A stretch of DNA of 44,160 nucleotides from Lysinibacillus sp. ZYM-1 (GTDB lineage: Bacteria; Bacillota; Bacilli; Bacillales_A; Planococcaceae): contig NZ_KQ465138.1 of assembly GCF_001308875.1 (NCBI RefSeq), positions 1 through 44,160 on the forward strand. The letters are read 5' to 3'. The notes below the pieces were generated by a model. That model searched no databases. It had not been told where the DNA came from and saw nothing but the letters and a program-made list of their open reading frames with translations. Made by a program: the position numbers and the translations under genes. Every line of letters begins with the position of its first letter. Position 1 is the first letter of the stretch. Shown piece by piece: positions 16,149 through 24,144 of this stretch.

Positions 16149-17171
16149 TTATTTTTCTAGAAGTTCTGCACCCCAAGAATCTTTAATTTCAATTCCTAAA
16201 TCATCTGCTACTTTTTTATTAATTAATAGCTTTAGATTTTGTGGATATTGCGCTGGCGTTTCAGCAGGTGTTGCTTCACCTTTTAAAATTTTTACTGCCA
16301 TTTGCCCAGCTTCATATCCGATATCGAAATATTCAAAACCATAAGCAGCCAAACCACCACGTGCAACAGAGTCAAGCTCTCCTACAACTAAAGGTAATTT
16401 ATTTGCATTTGCTACATCAATGACAGACTCTAAAGCAGAGACTACTGTATTGTCCGTAATAATATAGAATGCATCGACTTTACCGATTAAGGATTCAGTT
16501 GCTTGTTTTACTTCCGCAGAAGTTGCCGCAGATGCCTCTTTAACCTCAAGACCTTGCTCAGCCATCACTTTTTTTACTTCCTTCACTTGTGCTACGGAGT
16601 TTTGTTCACCAGCGTTGTAGACCATACCAACGTTTTTAGCACCTAGCTCTTTTAAAAATGCCACTGTTTTAGAAATCGTTTCAGGATGTAAATCGATGGT
16701 ACCTGTAACATTTTTCCCTGGCTTATCCATTGACTCAATGAGCTGAGCACCTACAGCGTCTGTTACAGATGTAAAGATAATTGGAATATCACTTGTTGCT
16801 GTTGCCGCGGCCTGTGCAGAAGGTGTAGAGTTAGCAAATATTAAATCTACGTTTGCACTTACTAGATTGTTAGCAATCGTTGTGTTAAGACTATTATCGC
16901 CTTGTGCAATTTGTGGATCATAATCAACTTTTAAGCCTGCATCTTCAATTGCTTTTTTAAAGCCTTCCGTCGCTGCATTTAACGATGGATGCTCTACAAT
17001 TTGCGTAATTCCGATTTTATATGTTTTATCATCTGCGTTTCCGCTCTCACTTGCATTATTCGTTTCTTTTCCTTTTGAATCTGTTGAACTAGTTCCACCA
17101 CTACCACAAGCAGCAAGTAGTAACACTAATCCAAAGAGAAGGAATGAAAGCTTTTTCACATTGCTCTTCAC
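16149..17171 (-). CDS. ABC transporter substrate-binding lipoprotein, TrpX/DUF534 family
   Basis: A 340-residue lipoprotein with a lipobox LLLAAC (lipid-anchored Cys22), a Ser/Thr/Gly-rich linker, and a periplasmic-binding-protein type I fold (ABC_sub_bind, DUF534). Segments YKIGITQIVEHPSLNAA, IAQGDNSLNTTIANNLVSA, PIIFTSVTDAVGAQLIES, and NVTGTIDLHPETISKTVAFL are typical. Relatives include TrpX of streptococci, a predicted tryptophan importer there because its operon is under Trp T-box control. Here no T-box precedes the gene, but a Trp T-box trpB gene lies about 1 kb away beyond queT. The start is a GTG at 17171 behind a GGGGGG-containing site with seven-base spacing. Tryptophan as substrate is an inference; other ligands are possible. 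Confidence 0.82.
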   Translation of the reverse strand: MKSNVKKLSFLLFGLVLLLAACGSGGTSSTDSKGKETNNASESGNADDKTYKIGITQIVEHPSLNAATEGFKKAIEDAGLKVDYDPQIAQGDNSLNTTIANNLVSANVDLIFANSTPSAQAAATATSDIPIIFTSVTDAVGAQLIESMDKPGKNVTGTIDLHPETISKTVAFLKELGAKNVGMVYNAGEQNSVAQVKEVKKVMAEQGLEVKEASAATSAEVKQATESLIGKVDAFYIITDNTVVSALESVIDVANANKLPLVVGELDSVARGGLAAYGFEYFDIGYEAGQMAVKILKGEATPAETPAQYPQNLKLLINKKVADDLGIEIKDSWGAELLEK

Positions 17172-17241
17172 AAATAATCCCCCCGATTATGTTCTCGAAT
17201 ATCTACCACACTTTATCCAAACAAAGTGTGAATGTATCGCT

Positions 17242-17270
17242 ATATTATCGTTATTATGGAGCTCCGTCAA
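17242..17270 (-). promoter_or_regulatory. Sigma-A-type promoter of the TrpXYZ-like operon
   Basis: On the minus strand TTGACG (plus 17265-17270) and TAATAT (17242-17247) are separated by exactly 17 bases. The leader then holds an 8-bp perfect hairpin (17207-17214 with 17223-17230, CACACTTT/AAAGTGTG) of unknown role before the GTG start. No T-box elements are present. Confidence 0.65.
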
Positions 17271-17496
17271 CAACATTATGAATGTTCTGACTTTTATATT
17301 TGACAAAATATTTTACGTTTTCATTTAATTTTGCGCTTTAAACCGCTAAACTACGCTGTTTTTGTTCTTCAATTTCTTTTTGTAACATAGCAAAATTTTT
17401 TATGACAATTTTGCGAAGATTGTCCTATAGTTAAAAAGTCTGACATTTGACTTCTATAGGCTATCTATAATAAAATGATTACTTGTGTGAAAGCAC

Positions 17497-17534
17497 CGTG
17501 GTTCGTAACCATCCCACGAAAAAAAACTAAGGAG
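17497..17534 (+). promoter_or_regulatory. PreQ1-I riboswitch controlling queT
   Basis: The small H-type pseudoknot layout of the preQ1 class I aptamer is visible: P1 stem CGTGG (17497-17501) with CCACG (17514-17518), a loop TTCGTAACCATC, an A-rich tail of eight A, then CTAAGG. The loop AACC can pair with the tail GG, which belongs to the AAGGAG ribosome binding site of queT. This arrangement predicts translational shut-off when preQ1 is bound. The layout is close to the well-studied T. tengcongensis aptamer. It sits immediately before a queuosine precursor transporter, as expected. Confidence 0.9.
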
Positions 17535-17542
17535 AAAAGAAT

Positions 17543-18025
17543 ATGAAGATAAAATTTTTAGCAGCAAGTGGTATTATTGCAGCTTTATACATTGCCGTGA
17601 CCATGCTTGTTGCACCATTTGGTTTTACAGAGGTACAGTTTCGTGTATCAGAAATTTTTAACCATTTAGTAGCTTTTAATCCACGCTTTGCCGTAGGGAT
17701 TATTATTGGGGTTTTTATTTCTAATATTTTTTCACCGCTCGGCATTTACGATTTAGTATTTGGTGTTGGTCATTCCATGATTACATTGGGATTGTTCATT
17801 TTAATCTGTAAATTTGTTAAAAACACTTGGGCACGTTTAATTATCAATACATTTTTATTTACATGCACAATGTTTATTATCGCCTTTGAGTTAAATTTAG
17901 CCCTAGAGCTACCATTCTTTTGGACTTGGCTAACTGTGGCAGCAGGTGAATTCGTTGTATTAGCGGTTGGTGCACCTATTATGTATATACTAAATAAACG
18001 CCTTAATTTTAAAAACTTGATTTAA
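17543..18025 (+). CDS. queT: Queuosine precursor transporter QueT (ECF S component)
   Basis: A 160-residue membrane protein of the QueT family, the substrate-specific component of an energy-coupling factor transporter that takes up queuosine precursors such as preQ1 or preQ0. Features: five to six helices, the conserved FGFTEVQFRVSEIFNHLVAF motif near the N terminus (read as FGFTEVQFRVSEI then FNHLVAF), FISNIFSPLGIYDLVFG, and a GEFVVL segment in the last helix. The shared EcfA/EcfT energising module is not encoded nearby. The ATG at 17543 follows AAGGAG by eight bases, and that ribosome binding site is part of the preQ1 riboswitch, which independently supports the function. It is divergent from the ABC importer and upstream of the trpB transcription unit. 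Confidence 0.93.
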   Translation: MKIKFLAASGIIAALYIAVTMLVAPFGFTEVQFRVSEIFNHLVAFNPRFAVGIIIGVFISNIFSPLGIYDLVFGVGHSMITLGLFILICKFVKNTWARLIINTFLFTCTMFIIAFELNLALELPFFWTWLTVAAGEFVVLAVGAPIMYILNKRLNFKNLI

Positions 18026-18026
18026 T

Positions 18027-18057
18027 AGACGAGTCTTGCAAGATTCGTCTTTTTTTC
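18027..18057 (+). terminator. Terminator of queT
   Basis: AGACGAGTCTT and AAGATTCGTCT form a short stem with a tiny loop, followed by a run of seven T. The -35 box of the trpB promoter begins right after it. Confidence 0.8.
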
Positions 18058-18086
18058 TTGACAATATTCTGAAAATAATCTACAAT
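18058..18086 (+). promoter_or_regulatory. Sigma-A promoter of the T-box-trpB transcript
   Basis: A consensus -35 TTGACA (18058-18063), a 17-base spacer and -10 TACAAT (18081-18086) place the transcript start near 18093, the beginning of the T-box leader. Confidence 0.85.
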
Positions 18087-18092
18087 TCTCTC

Positions 18093-18322
18093 TAATAAAT
18101 GCATGGAAGAAGAGTAGTAGCAAGCATTGTTACTTTGAAGAGAGCTGGTGGTTGGTGTAAACCAGTAGTACATACTTGTGAATGGACTTCAGAGCAGCCT
18201 TATCTAATGTAAGGCCGATTCACTCCCCGTTATCGGAGTTAGAAAGCGCGCAAATATTGCGAATAAAGGTGGCACCACGGTTACTCGTCCTTTTCAAGAA
18301 GGATTGGAGTGGCTTTTTTTTA
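18093..18322 (+). promoter_or_regulatory. T-box leader with tryptophan specifier upstream of trpB
   Basis: The leader has the hallmarks of a class I T-box. The T-box core AAAGGTGGCACCACGG is at 18265-18280. It is followed by a terminator hairpin, ACTCGTCCTT (18283-18292) with AAGGATTGGAGT (18299-18310), and a T-run at 18314-18321. In the long Stem I region the bulge GAATGGACTTC presents TGG at 18183-18185 followed by A, reading as a UGG (Trp) specifier. Uncharged tRNA-Trp would stabilise the antiterminator and allow trpB expression. Specifier assignment is by eye and agrees with the gene downstream. Confidence 0.92.
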
Positions 18323-18354
18323 TGAAAAAATTAGCATAGAGGAGTCGAGTAAAG

Positions 18355-19518
18355 ATGAGTACAGTAGTAGAGAAAAAAGGATATTTCGGTGAATTTGGTG
18401 GAAGCTTTGTTCCAGATGAGCTTCAACATGTATTAAATATTTTAGATGAAAATTTCCAAAGATATAAAGATGATGAAGACTTTAATAAAGAATTGAATTA
18501 TTATTTCCATGAATATGTCGGGCGTAAAACCCCTCTTTACTTTGCAGAAAATTTAACAAAGCAATTGGGTGGCGCAAAAATTTATTTAAAACGTGAAGAT
18601 CTTAACCATACAGGCTCACATAAAATTAATAATGTATTGGGACAAATTTTATTAGCGAAACGTATGGGAGCAAATCGTGTTATTGCTGAAACAGGTGCAG
18701 GCCAACATGGTGTGGCAACTGCTACTGCGTGCGCAATGTTCGGCATGGATTGCACCATTTATATGGGTTTAGAGGATACTAAACGTCAAGCATTAAACGT
18801 GTTTCGTATGGAGCTTCTTGGTGCGAAGGTAGTAGCTGTTGATAAAGGGCAAGGCCGTTTAAAGGATGCAGTTGATGAGGCATTTGCTGACTTGGTAGAA
18901 AACTATGAAACAACATTCTATTTATTGGGCTCCGCTGTTGGGCCACACCCATTCCCTTCAATGGTTAAACATTTCCAATCTGTCATTAGCCGTGAAAGTC
19001 GTGAACAAATTTTAGAAAAAGAAGGAAAACTGCCAACAGCTGTCCTGGCATGTGTCGGCGGTGGAAGCAATGCAATAGGGGCATTCGCAGAATATATTGA
19101 TGATGAAAATGTTCGTCTTATTGGAATAGAGCCAGATCAGGCAGCTACTTTAAATGAAGGAACCCCAGGAGAGCTACATGGCTTCAAATGTTTAGTGCTA
19201 CAGGATGCAGAAGGAAATCCTCTGCCAACATACTCGATTGCAGCTGGTTTAGATTACCCAGGTGCAGGACCTGAGCATAGCCATTTAAAAACAATTGGCC
19301 GTGCTGAATATATAACTGTAACAAATGAAGAGGTCCTAGAGGCATTTCAGATACTCTCGAAGGTAGAAGGTATTATTCCCGCCCTTGAAAGCTCTCATGC
19401 AGTTGCCCATACGCTAAAACTAGCCCCAACTCTAGCAACTGACGAAATTATTATTATTAATATCTCAGGTCGTGGTGATAAGGACGTTGAGCAAGTTTTT
19501 CATATGTTAAATAAATAA
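18355..19518 (+). CDS. trpB: Tryptophan synthase beta subunit
   Basis: TrpB condenses indole with serine to give tryptophan using PLP. The 387-residue protein is of the TrpB1 type: [14 protein letters not shown] near the N terminus, the PLP lysine Lys90 in [28 protein letters not shown], the phosphate loop [12 protein letters not shown], and the serine-proximal GRGDKD at the C terminus. Length is normal. The ATG at 18355 has GAGGAG upstream. The gene stands alone: no trpA or other trp genes precede or follow it, and a terminator lies directly behind. It may pair with a TrpA encoded elsewhere or work on salvaged indole; this window cannot decide. Expression is expected to be controlled by the Trp T-box. 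Confidence 0.95.
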   Translation: MSTVVEKKGYFGEFGGSFVPDELQHVLNILDENFQRYKDDEDFNKELNYYFHEYVGRKTPLYFAENLTKQLGGAKIYLKREDLNHTGSHKINNVLGQILLAKRMGANRVIAETGAGQHGVATATACAMFGMDCTIYMGLEDTKRQALNVFRMELLGAKVVAVDKGQGRLKDAVDEAFADLVENYETTFYLLGSAVGPHPFPSMVKHFQSVISRESREQILEKEGKLPTAVLACVGGGSNAIGAFAEYIDDENVRLIGIEPDQAATLNEGTPGELHGFKCLVLQDAEGNPLPTYSIAAGLDYPGAGPEHSHLKTIGRAEYITVTNEEVLEAFQILSKVEGIIPALESSHAVAHTLKLAPTLATDEIIIINISGRGDKDVEQVFHMLNK

Positions 19519-19528
19519 TTCAAGAATG

Positions 19529-19563
19529 AAAGAGTGACTTCTTAAACTGGAAGTCACTCTTTT
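19529..19563 (+). terminator. Terminator of trpB
   Basis: A 13-bp perfect stem (19529-19541 with 19550-19562, AAAGAGTGACTTC and its complement) with T-rich end. Confidence 0.85.
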
Positions 19564-19565
19564 AA

Positions 19566-19661
19566 TTACACTAATGATTTAAGGTATATTTCTGCGTCAT
19601 TATCACGAAGCTTAGCCTTCAGAAATTTCCCCACGGATGTCTTCGGAATTTCTTCAAAAAA
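19566..19661 (-). pseudogene. C-terminal relic of an acyl-CoA ligase (ANL superfamily)
   Basis: A minus-strand frame of about 31 codons ends in TAA at 19566-19568 and reads EEIPKTSVGKFLKAKLR and then DNDAEIYLKSLV. PKTSVGKF followed by KxxLR is the A10 motif at the very C terminus of long-chain and medium-chain fatty acyl-CoA ligases, with the acylation lysine. Nothing of the remaining some 500 residues is present upstream: the frame runs directly into the terminator of the tdh gene. There is no start codon or ribosome binding site. I read this as the tail of a deleted ligase gene that once lay on the minus strand. Confidence 0.8.
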
Positions 19662-19697
19662 AGAAACGGATGAAGTCTATCTCTTCATCCGTTTCTT
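19656..19697 (-). terminator. Terminator of tdh
   Basis: A 15-bp perfect stem, AAGAAACGGATGAAG (19661-19675) with CTTCATCCGTTTCTT (19683-19697), followed on the minus strand by seven T. The T-run merges with the acyl-CoA ligase relic. Confidence 0.88.
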
Positions 19698-19702
19698 ATC
19701 TA

Positions 19703-20656
19703 TTATGAAATTGCCTTTTTATGCAGTTTAATTTTTAGCTTTTCTAACATATCTACTGTCATTTTTGCTAAATCGTACTCTGCTTTAAAGCCCCACTCTT
19801 TTTGCGCTGCTTCAATATTTATTGAGTTTGGCCAGCTATCTGCTATTGCCTGACGAACTGGGTCAACCTGATAGTTCATTGTAAAATTCGGTAAATGTTT
19901 CTTAATTTCAGCAGCAATTTGTGAGGGTTCAAAGCTCATTGCCGTAATATTAAAAGCATTACGGTGAACAAGCTTACTACCATCTGCCTCCATTAAATCT
20001 ACAATTGCCTGTAAAGCATCTGGCATGTACATCATATCCATATACGTACCTTCTTGAATATAAGATGTATACTTGCCTTGTTCAATTGCTTCGTAGAAGA
20101 TCTCTACAGCATAATCAGTCGTGCCACCACCCGGAGGGGTTACATAGGAAATTAATCCTGGGAAACGGACACCACGTGTATCTACTCCGAAACGACTGAA
20201 GTAATAATCACATAATAATTCGCCCGCCACTTTATTAACACCATACATTGTTGTCGGTCGTTGCAATGTATCTTGTGGTGTATCTTCCTTCGGTGTAGAT
20301 GGCCCAAATGCTCCGATCGAGCTAGGCGTGAAAAATTGCATATTTAGCTCACGTGAAACTTCCAAAGCATTCATTAATCCACCCATATTTAAATTCCATG
20401 CCAACAGAGGATTTCTCTCAGCTGTAGCTGATAATAGTGCCGCTAAATGCATCATTGTATCGGCACCAAAGTCCTTTGCTAAATCATGCATTCTTTGTCC
20501 ATCTGTCACGTCCAATATTTCAAATGGGCCCTCAGTATGGTCAAGCTTTCTAATGTCTGTAGCCAGTATATTGTCCTCTCCATAAATACTACGAAGTTTT
20601 TCTACAAGCTCAGAACCAATTTGACCAAGTGCTCCAGTAACCATAATCTTTTTCAT
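19703..20656 (-). CDS. tdh: L-threonine 3-dehydrogenase, epimerase-type (short-chain)
   Basis: An NAD-dependent extended SDR of 317 residues matching the non-zinc, UDP-sugar-epimerase-like threonine dehydrogenases. The enzyme oxidises threonine to 2-amino-3-oxobutyrate. Motifs: Rossmann [13 protein letters not shown] (GxxGxxG), [18 protein letters not shown], catalytic [13 protein letters not shown] and YGVNK with Tyr138 and Lys142, and RFPGLISY, which is diagnostic for this subgroup. The ATG at 20656 has GGAGG with eight bases of spacing. The usual partner kbl (2-amino-3-ketobutyrate CoA ligase) is not adjacent. The gene is monocistronic, with a promoter about 100 bases upstream and a strong terminator. 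Confidence 0.87.
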   Translation of the reverse strand: MKKIMVTGALGQIGSELVEKLRSIYGEDNILATDIRKLDHTEGPFEILDVTDGQRMHDLAKDFGADTMMHLAALLSATAERNPLLAWNLNMGGLMNALEVSRELNMQFFTPSSIGAFGPSTPKEDTPQDTLQRPTTMYGVNKVAGELLCDYYFSRFGVDTRGVRFPGLISYVTPPGGGTTDYAVEIFYEAIEQGKYTSYIQEGTYMDMMYMPDALQAIVDLMEADGSKLVHRNAFNITAMSFEPSQIAAEIKKHLPNFTMNYQVDPVRQAIADSWPNSINIEAAQKEWGFKAEYDLAKMTVDMLEKLKIKLHKKAIS

Positions 20657-20749
20657 TTCTCAAAACCTCCACATGTGAACAATTGTACTTCTCGAAAGTA
20701 CAAAAATATATTGATAAACATTGATTTAATAACACTTTCAATGAAATTG

Positions 20750-20778
20750 ATTATAATGTGTTCGTTTTGAAAATACAA
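20750..20778 (-). promoter_or_regulatory. Sigma-A-type promoter of tdh
   Basis: On the minus strand TTGTAT (plus 20773-20778) and a perfect TATAAT (20750-20755) are 17 bases apart. The leader contains a small hairpin TGTACTT/AAGTACA (20684-20702). The upstream part of this 350-base gap (20780-20939) is very AT-rich and holds nothing I can name. Confidence 0.6.
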
Positions 20779-20939
20779 CTATTATATTAAAAATAAACAT
20801 AAAAGAAACTTACAACCCCTTACTAGTTAGTATATGGCTACCTTAAAATTATTGTGCTACAAAAATATATAAAATACATTTGTATGCCCCAAAAATACAC
20901 TGTTTAAAATTCGATTCAACCTAGTTATATAAGCAAACA

Positions 20940-20979
20940 AAAAAGAATCTTCTTTGCTAATCTCTACAAAGAAGATTCC
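20940..20979 (-). terminator. Terminator of the chemotaxis receptor gene
   Basis: Arms GAATCTTCTTTG (20945-20956) and CAAAGAAGATTC (20967-20978), with TTTTTTG following on the minus strand. Confidence 0.85.
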
Positions 20980-21005
20980 TTTTCCCATTATGCTTGATCA
21001 CTAAA

Positions 21006-22676
21006 TTATATCGAAAAACGTTTAACGGCTATTTGTAGAACTTTGGATACTTTTCGTAATTCTTTAATATAATTATGGATTTGTTGCTGTGCGGTTAATT
21101 GATCGGCTGTCAATGCAGCAACATGTTTCGTCGATACTGTATTCGTATCTGATAATGATGTCAACATAACCGCATCATCACTAACTGTTTTTGTGTGATT
21201 GGCAATCTCTTGGACTGTAGCCGATACTTCCATAATATAAGGCTTGATTGTATGTACTTTTTCTAAAATTTGATCAAAGCTTGATGCCGTTTGTCCTGTT
21301 ACGGCGACACCCTTTTCAGTTGCTACTAACACACCCTCCATCATCTGTACTGCATAGCTTGAATCTAAATGAATGTTTTGTACAATGGACGTAATGGTTT
21401 GTGTAGAATGGACGGTTTGTTCTGCAAGCTTGCGTACCTCATTCGCTACTACTGCAAATCCCTTACCATGCTCTCCCGCTCTTGCTGCTTCAATAGATGC
21501 ATTTAAAGCTAGTAAATTGGTTTGTGCTGTTATTTTTTCAATTACCTCAATCATTTGATCGATAGATGATGCCCGTTCAACTAAATTAAAGATGGCTGTA
21601 TTAGATTTCTCAACAGCTTGCTTAATGGTCTGCATTTGCGTCAAATTAGCTTGAACAATTTCAGTTCCACTTTCCGCATCCCTAGCAGTTTTGTGAGCAA
21701 AATTTTCTACAATTTGAATTTTTTCTAATATGACTTGGACATCGTTTAAAACTTCTTCTAAAGAAGCTGTATTAGAAGCCAATTTGCTAGTAGATGCAGC
21801 TGTTGAATCGGAAATCGATTGTACATCCTTTGCTATCTTTAATGTCGTCGTAGATGACTCCTCTGAGGATTCCTGCAACTTCCCTGTCATTTCCTCCACT
21901 TCGTAGGCACTGTCCGTTACTGTATGTAGTAAACGTTTCACTTCTGTGACCATTTGATTGTAAGACAGCACTACCTCTCCCAGCTCATCATGGGCCACGT
22001 AACTCGCATTGGCAGTGAAATCACCTTGTTCGGCTTGTTTTAATAATGATTTCAATTGCCGTGTAGGCACGTTAACTGCCTTTGTTGCTATAAACCCTAT
22101 AATAATTACTAGCATCACAACTGCTAAACATACACCACCAAGCAACCAATAACCAAATTGTACATCCTGTTGGTAGGACTGTTGCTGGTCCTTAGCTCTT
22201 TGAACTAGATAATTTTGTGTTTCTTCTAATAAAGTATGGGTTTCCTGACTTATTGGTAGAAAAGTTTGCGAATAAAGTAGTTCTCGTTCTCTTTGGCTCA
22301 ACGGCTGATAGCCTTCAATTACTTCCCTCTGTTTCCCTAGCAAAGACTTATACTTCTTGATTTGATGACTCATCTTTTTATCAATTGCCTGGTTTTCTAA
22401 ATGGCCTAACGGCTTATCCACATCTTTTAAAATGGCTATCATTCCTTGATAGTCTCCATCAGAATCTACCATAAAATCTAATTGACGTTGTGATTCTTCC
22501 AGCTCATTTAGCCACCCGATTGGAACAAGCCCCTGTGTATAACTCTCACTTGCATGCCACGACATTTTCCTCAAATAATCCACACTAAATACACCTAGCA
22601 ATACATTCGATAATACACAAACAATCATGAGTACAAGTAACTTGTCCTTCACTTTTATGAAACGGAAAAAATGCAT
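21006..22676 (-). CDS. Methyl-accepting chemotaxis protein
   Basis: A 556-residue membrane receptor that senses a ligand outside the cell and controls CheA. Layout: first membrane helix about residues 13-33, an extracellular four-helix-bundle type sensor of about 140 residues, second helix about 176-198, a HAMP domain to about 255, and a long cytoplasmic coiled coil. The highly conserved hairpin tip is present as [20 protein letters not shown] followed by [20 protein letters not shown]. Ligand unknown. The start is set at the ATG at 22676 behind GGAGGAGGAG with nine-base spacing; an in-frame TTG seven codons earlier lies inside this ribosome binding site. Monocistronic. I did not find a convincing sigma-D promoter. 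Confidence 0.92.
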   Translation of the reverse strand: MHFFRFIKVKDKLLVLMIVCVLSNVLLGVFSVDYLRKMSWHASESYTQGLVPIGWLNELEESQRQLDFMVDSDGDYQGMIAILKDVDKPLGHLENQAIDKKMSHQIKKYKSLLGKQREVIEGYQPLSQRERELLYSQTFLPISQETHTLLEETQNYLVQRAKDQQQSYQQDVQFGYWLLGGVCLAVVMLVIIIGFIATKAVNVPTRQLKSLLKQAEQGDFTANASYVAHDELGEVVLSYNQMVTEVKRLLHTVTDSAYEVEEMTGKLQESSEESSTTTLKIAKDVQSISDSTAASTSKLASNTASLEEVLNDVQVILEKIQIVENFAHKTARDAESGTEIVQANLTQMQTIKQAVEKSNTAIFNLVERASSIDQMIEVIEKITAQTNLLALNASIEAARAGEHGKGFAVVANEVRKLAEQTVHSTQTITSIVQNIHLDSSYAVQMMEGVLVATEKGVAVTGQTASSFDQILEKVHTIKPYIMEVSATVQEIANHTKTVSDDAVMLTSLSDTNTVSTKHVAALTADQLTAQQQIHNYIKELRKVSKVLQIAVKRFSI

Positions 22677-22723
22677 GATCCCTGGCTCCTCCTCCAACTC
22701 TTACCAATAATGATAGTATGAAG

Positions 22724-22752
22724 ATATAAAGCCAGTGTTATGTTTTTGTAAA
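22724..22752 (-). promoter_or_regulatory. Candidate promoter of the chemotaxis receptor gene
   Basis: On the minus strand TTTACA (plus 22747-22752) and TTATAT (22724-22729) have a 17-base spacer, about 50 bases before the start. This fits sigma-A; the sigma-D boxes usual for motility genes are not evident. Confidence 0.45.
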
Positions 22753-22919
22753 GATTACACGAAGAATTAAGAATTTATGCCCATTCACTAGCTATATATA
22801 GGTAATTTACCGTACTAAAGAATCCATATCATTAATCCTTATTTACAATATGCAAATAACCGCAACCTTCCACACATTTCCAACGTTTATAGTAATAACA
22901 TAGAAAGAAGGTGTTACAT

Positions 22920-24086
22920 TTGTCGCAGCTTAAGAGAATGGATGGGAGTTTAGTTATGAGCCTCTTATTACTCGGCGGTATTAGCTGTCTTTTTGTCCAT
23001 TCTAGCAGTGTCAATTTCGAACAATACTCCAGTTCCTTCATTATTAAGCAATTCATATTTTATCTTATTGGGTTTATCATCATGTTTGGGATTTCCCTAC
23101 TTGATATGGAACAATTGAAGAAGATTGGATGGCCATTCTACGGATTAGTTGTAGCTTTAACTGCTGGGCTCATAATAGCACCAGAGAGTATAGCAAGGAC
23201 GATAAACGAGGCCAAATCCTGGTATCAAATACCTTTTTTAGGTTCCCTTCAGCCATCCGAATTCTTAAAATTCGCCTTTTTAATTGTTGTGAGTAAGGTC
23301 ATTATCGCTCATCAAGAGAAAAATGTACGTCCCTCTTATCTAGCTGATTTATGGCTATTTGTAAAAATCGGTCTAATCGTCCTTCCTCCTACACTTCTCG
23401 TTTATAAACAACCAGACACAGGCATGGTTATGTTATATATGGCAATGATTTTACCCATGATATTTTTTTCAGGTATTCATAGAAAGCTACTTATCGTTTT
23501 TACGGCCATTCCTTTAGTTCTAATCAGTACGGTCGTAGTACTCTATATCAGATTTAATGATTTTTTTACGGAGAAAATTTTAGGGGCCTTATCAGGACAT
23601 CAAGTATCTCGTATTTATGGATGGCTTCAGCCTTATGAATATACAGACTCTTCGTATCAAGTCCGCCAGGGCTTTATGGCCATTGGGTCAGGTGAATTCA
23701 TCGGGAAGGGCTATCTTAATAACGATGTCTATGTTCCCGAAAAGCATACAGATTTTATTTTTTCTGCAATAGCCGAGGAACTAGGTTTTGCTGGTGGAGC
23801 ATTTGTCATTGCCCTACTTTTTTTTGTCATCTATAGAATTGTTCTTATTACAGTTGAAGCAAAGGACCCTTTTATGACGTTAATGGGGGCAGGTATTTCA
23901 AGCTTATTAGCCTTTCAAATTACGCAAAATATCGGCATGACAATTGGGCTTTTACCAGTAACTGGAGTAACTTTACCCTTTTTAAGCTATGGTGGCAGTT
24001 CGCTTTTGTCAAATTTCATGTTAATAGGGATTGTCATGGTTATTCATAAATCCTATAAGGGGTATATGTTTAAAGTAGAGGACTAA
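22920..24086 (+). CDS. SEDS family peptidoglycan glycosyltransferase (RodA/FtsW-like)
   Basis: A 388-residue polytopic protein of the SEDS family, which polymerises lipid II into glycan strands with a class B penicillin-binding protein. About ten helices. Conserved elements are WYQIPFLGSLQPSEFLKF, YKQPDTGMVML, the catalytic-loop region VPEKHTDFIFSAIAEELGF with the essential Asp, and LPVTGVTLPFLSYGGSSLL. The last two match RodA closely. The best start is TTG at 22920 with AAGGTG eight bases upstream; a GTG at 22911 lies inside that site. It is not next to a PBP or the ftsW/pycA or spoVE loci, so it may be a secondary RodA. Which of RodA, FtsW or SpoVE it serves as is open. Confidence 0.85.
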   Translation: MSQLKRMDGSLVMSLLLLGGISCLFVHSSSVNFEQYSSSFIIKQFIFYLIGFIIMFGISLLDMEQLKKIGWPFYGLVVALTAGLIIAPESIARTINEAKSWYQIPFLGSLQPSEFLKFAFLIVVSKVIIAHQEKNVRPSYLADLWLFVKIGLIVLPPTLLVYKQPDTGMVMLYMAMILPMIFFSGIHRKLLIVFTAIPLVLISTVVVLYIRFNDFFTEKILGALSGHQVSRIYGWLQPYEYTDSSYQVRQGFMAIGSGEFIGKGYLNNDVYVPEKHTDFIFSAIAEELGFAGGAFVIALLFFVIYRIVLITVEAKDPFMTLMGAGISSLLAFQITQNIGMTIGLLPVTGVTLPFLSYGGSSLLSNFMLIGIVMVIHKSYKGYMFKVED

Positions 24087-24092
24087 CTAAAT

Positions 24093-24122
24093 GCAAGTAG
24101 AGAAACAACACTCTCTACTTGC
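24093..24122. terminator. Bidirectional terminator between rodA-like gene and the catabolic operon
   Basis: An 11-bp perfect stem, GCAAGTAGAGA (24093-24103) with TCTCTACTTGC (24112-24122). There is no long T-run, so efficiency is uncertain, but it lies exactly between two convergent units. Confidence 0.65.
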
Positions 24123-24144
24123 TAGATTAAAGGGAGATTATTCC

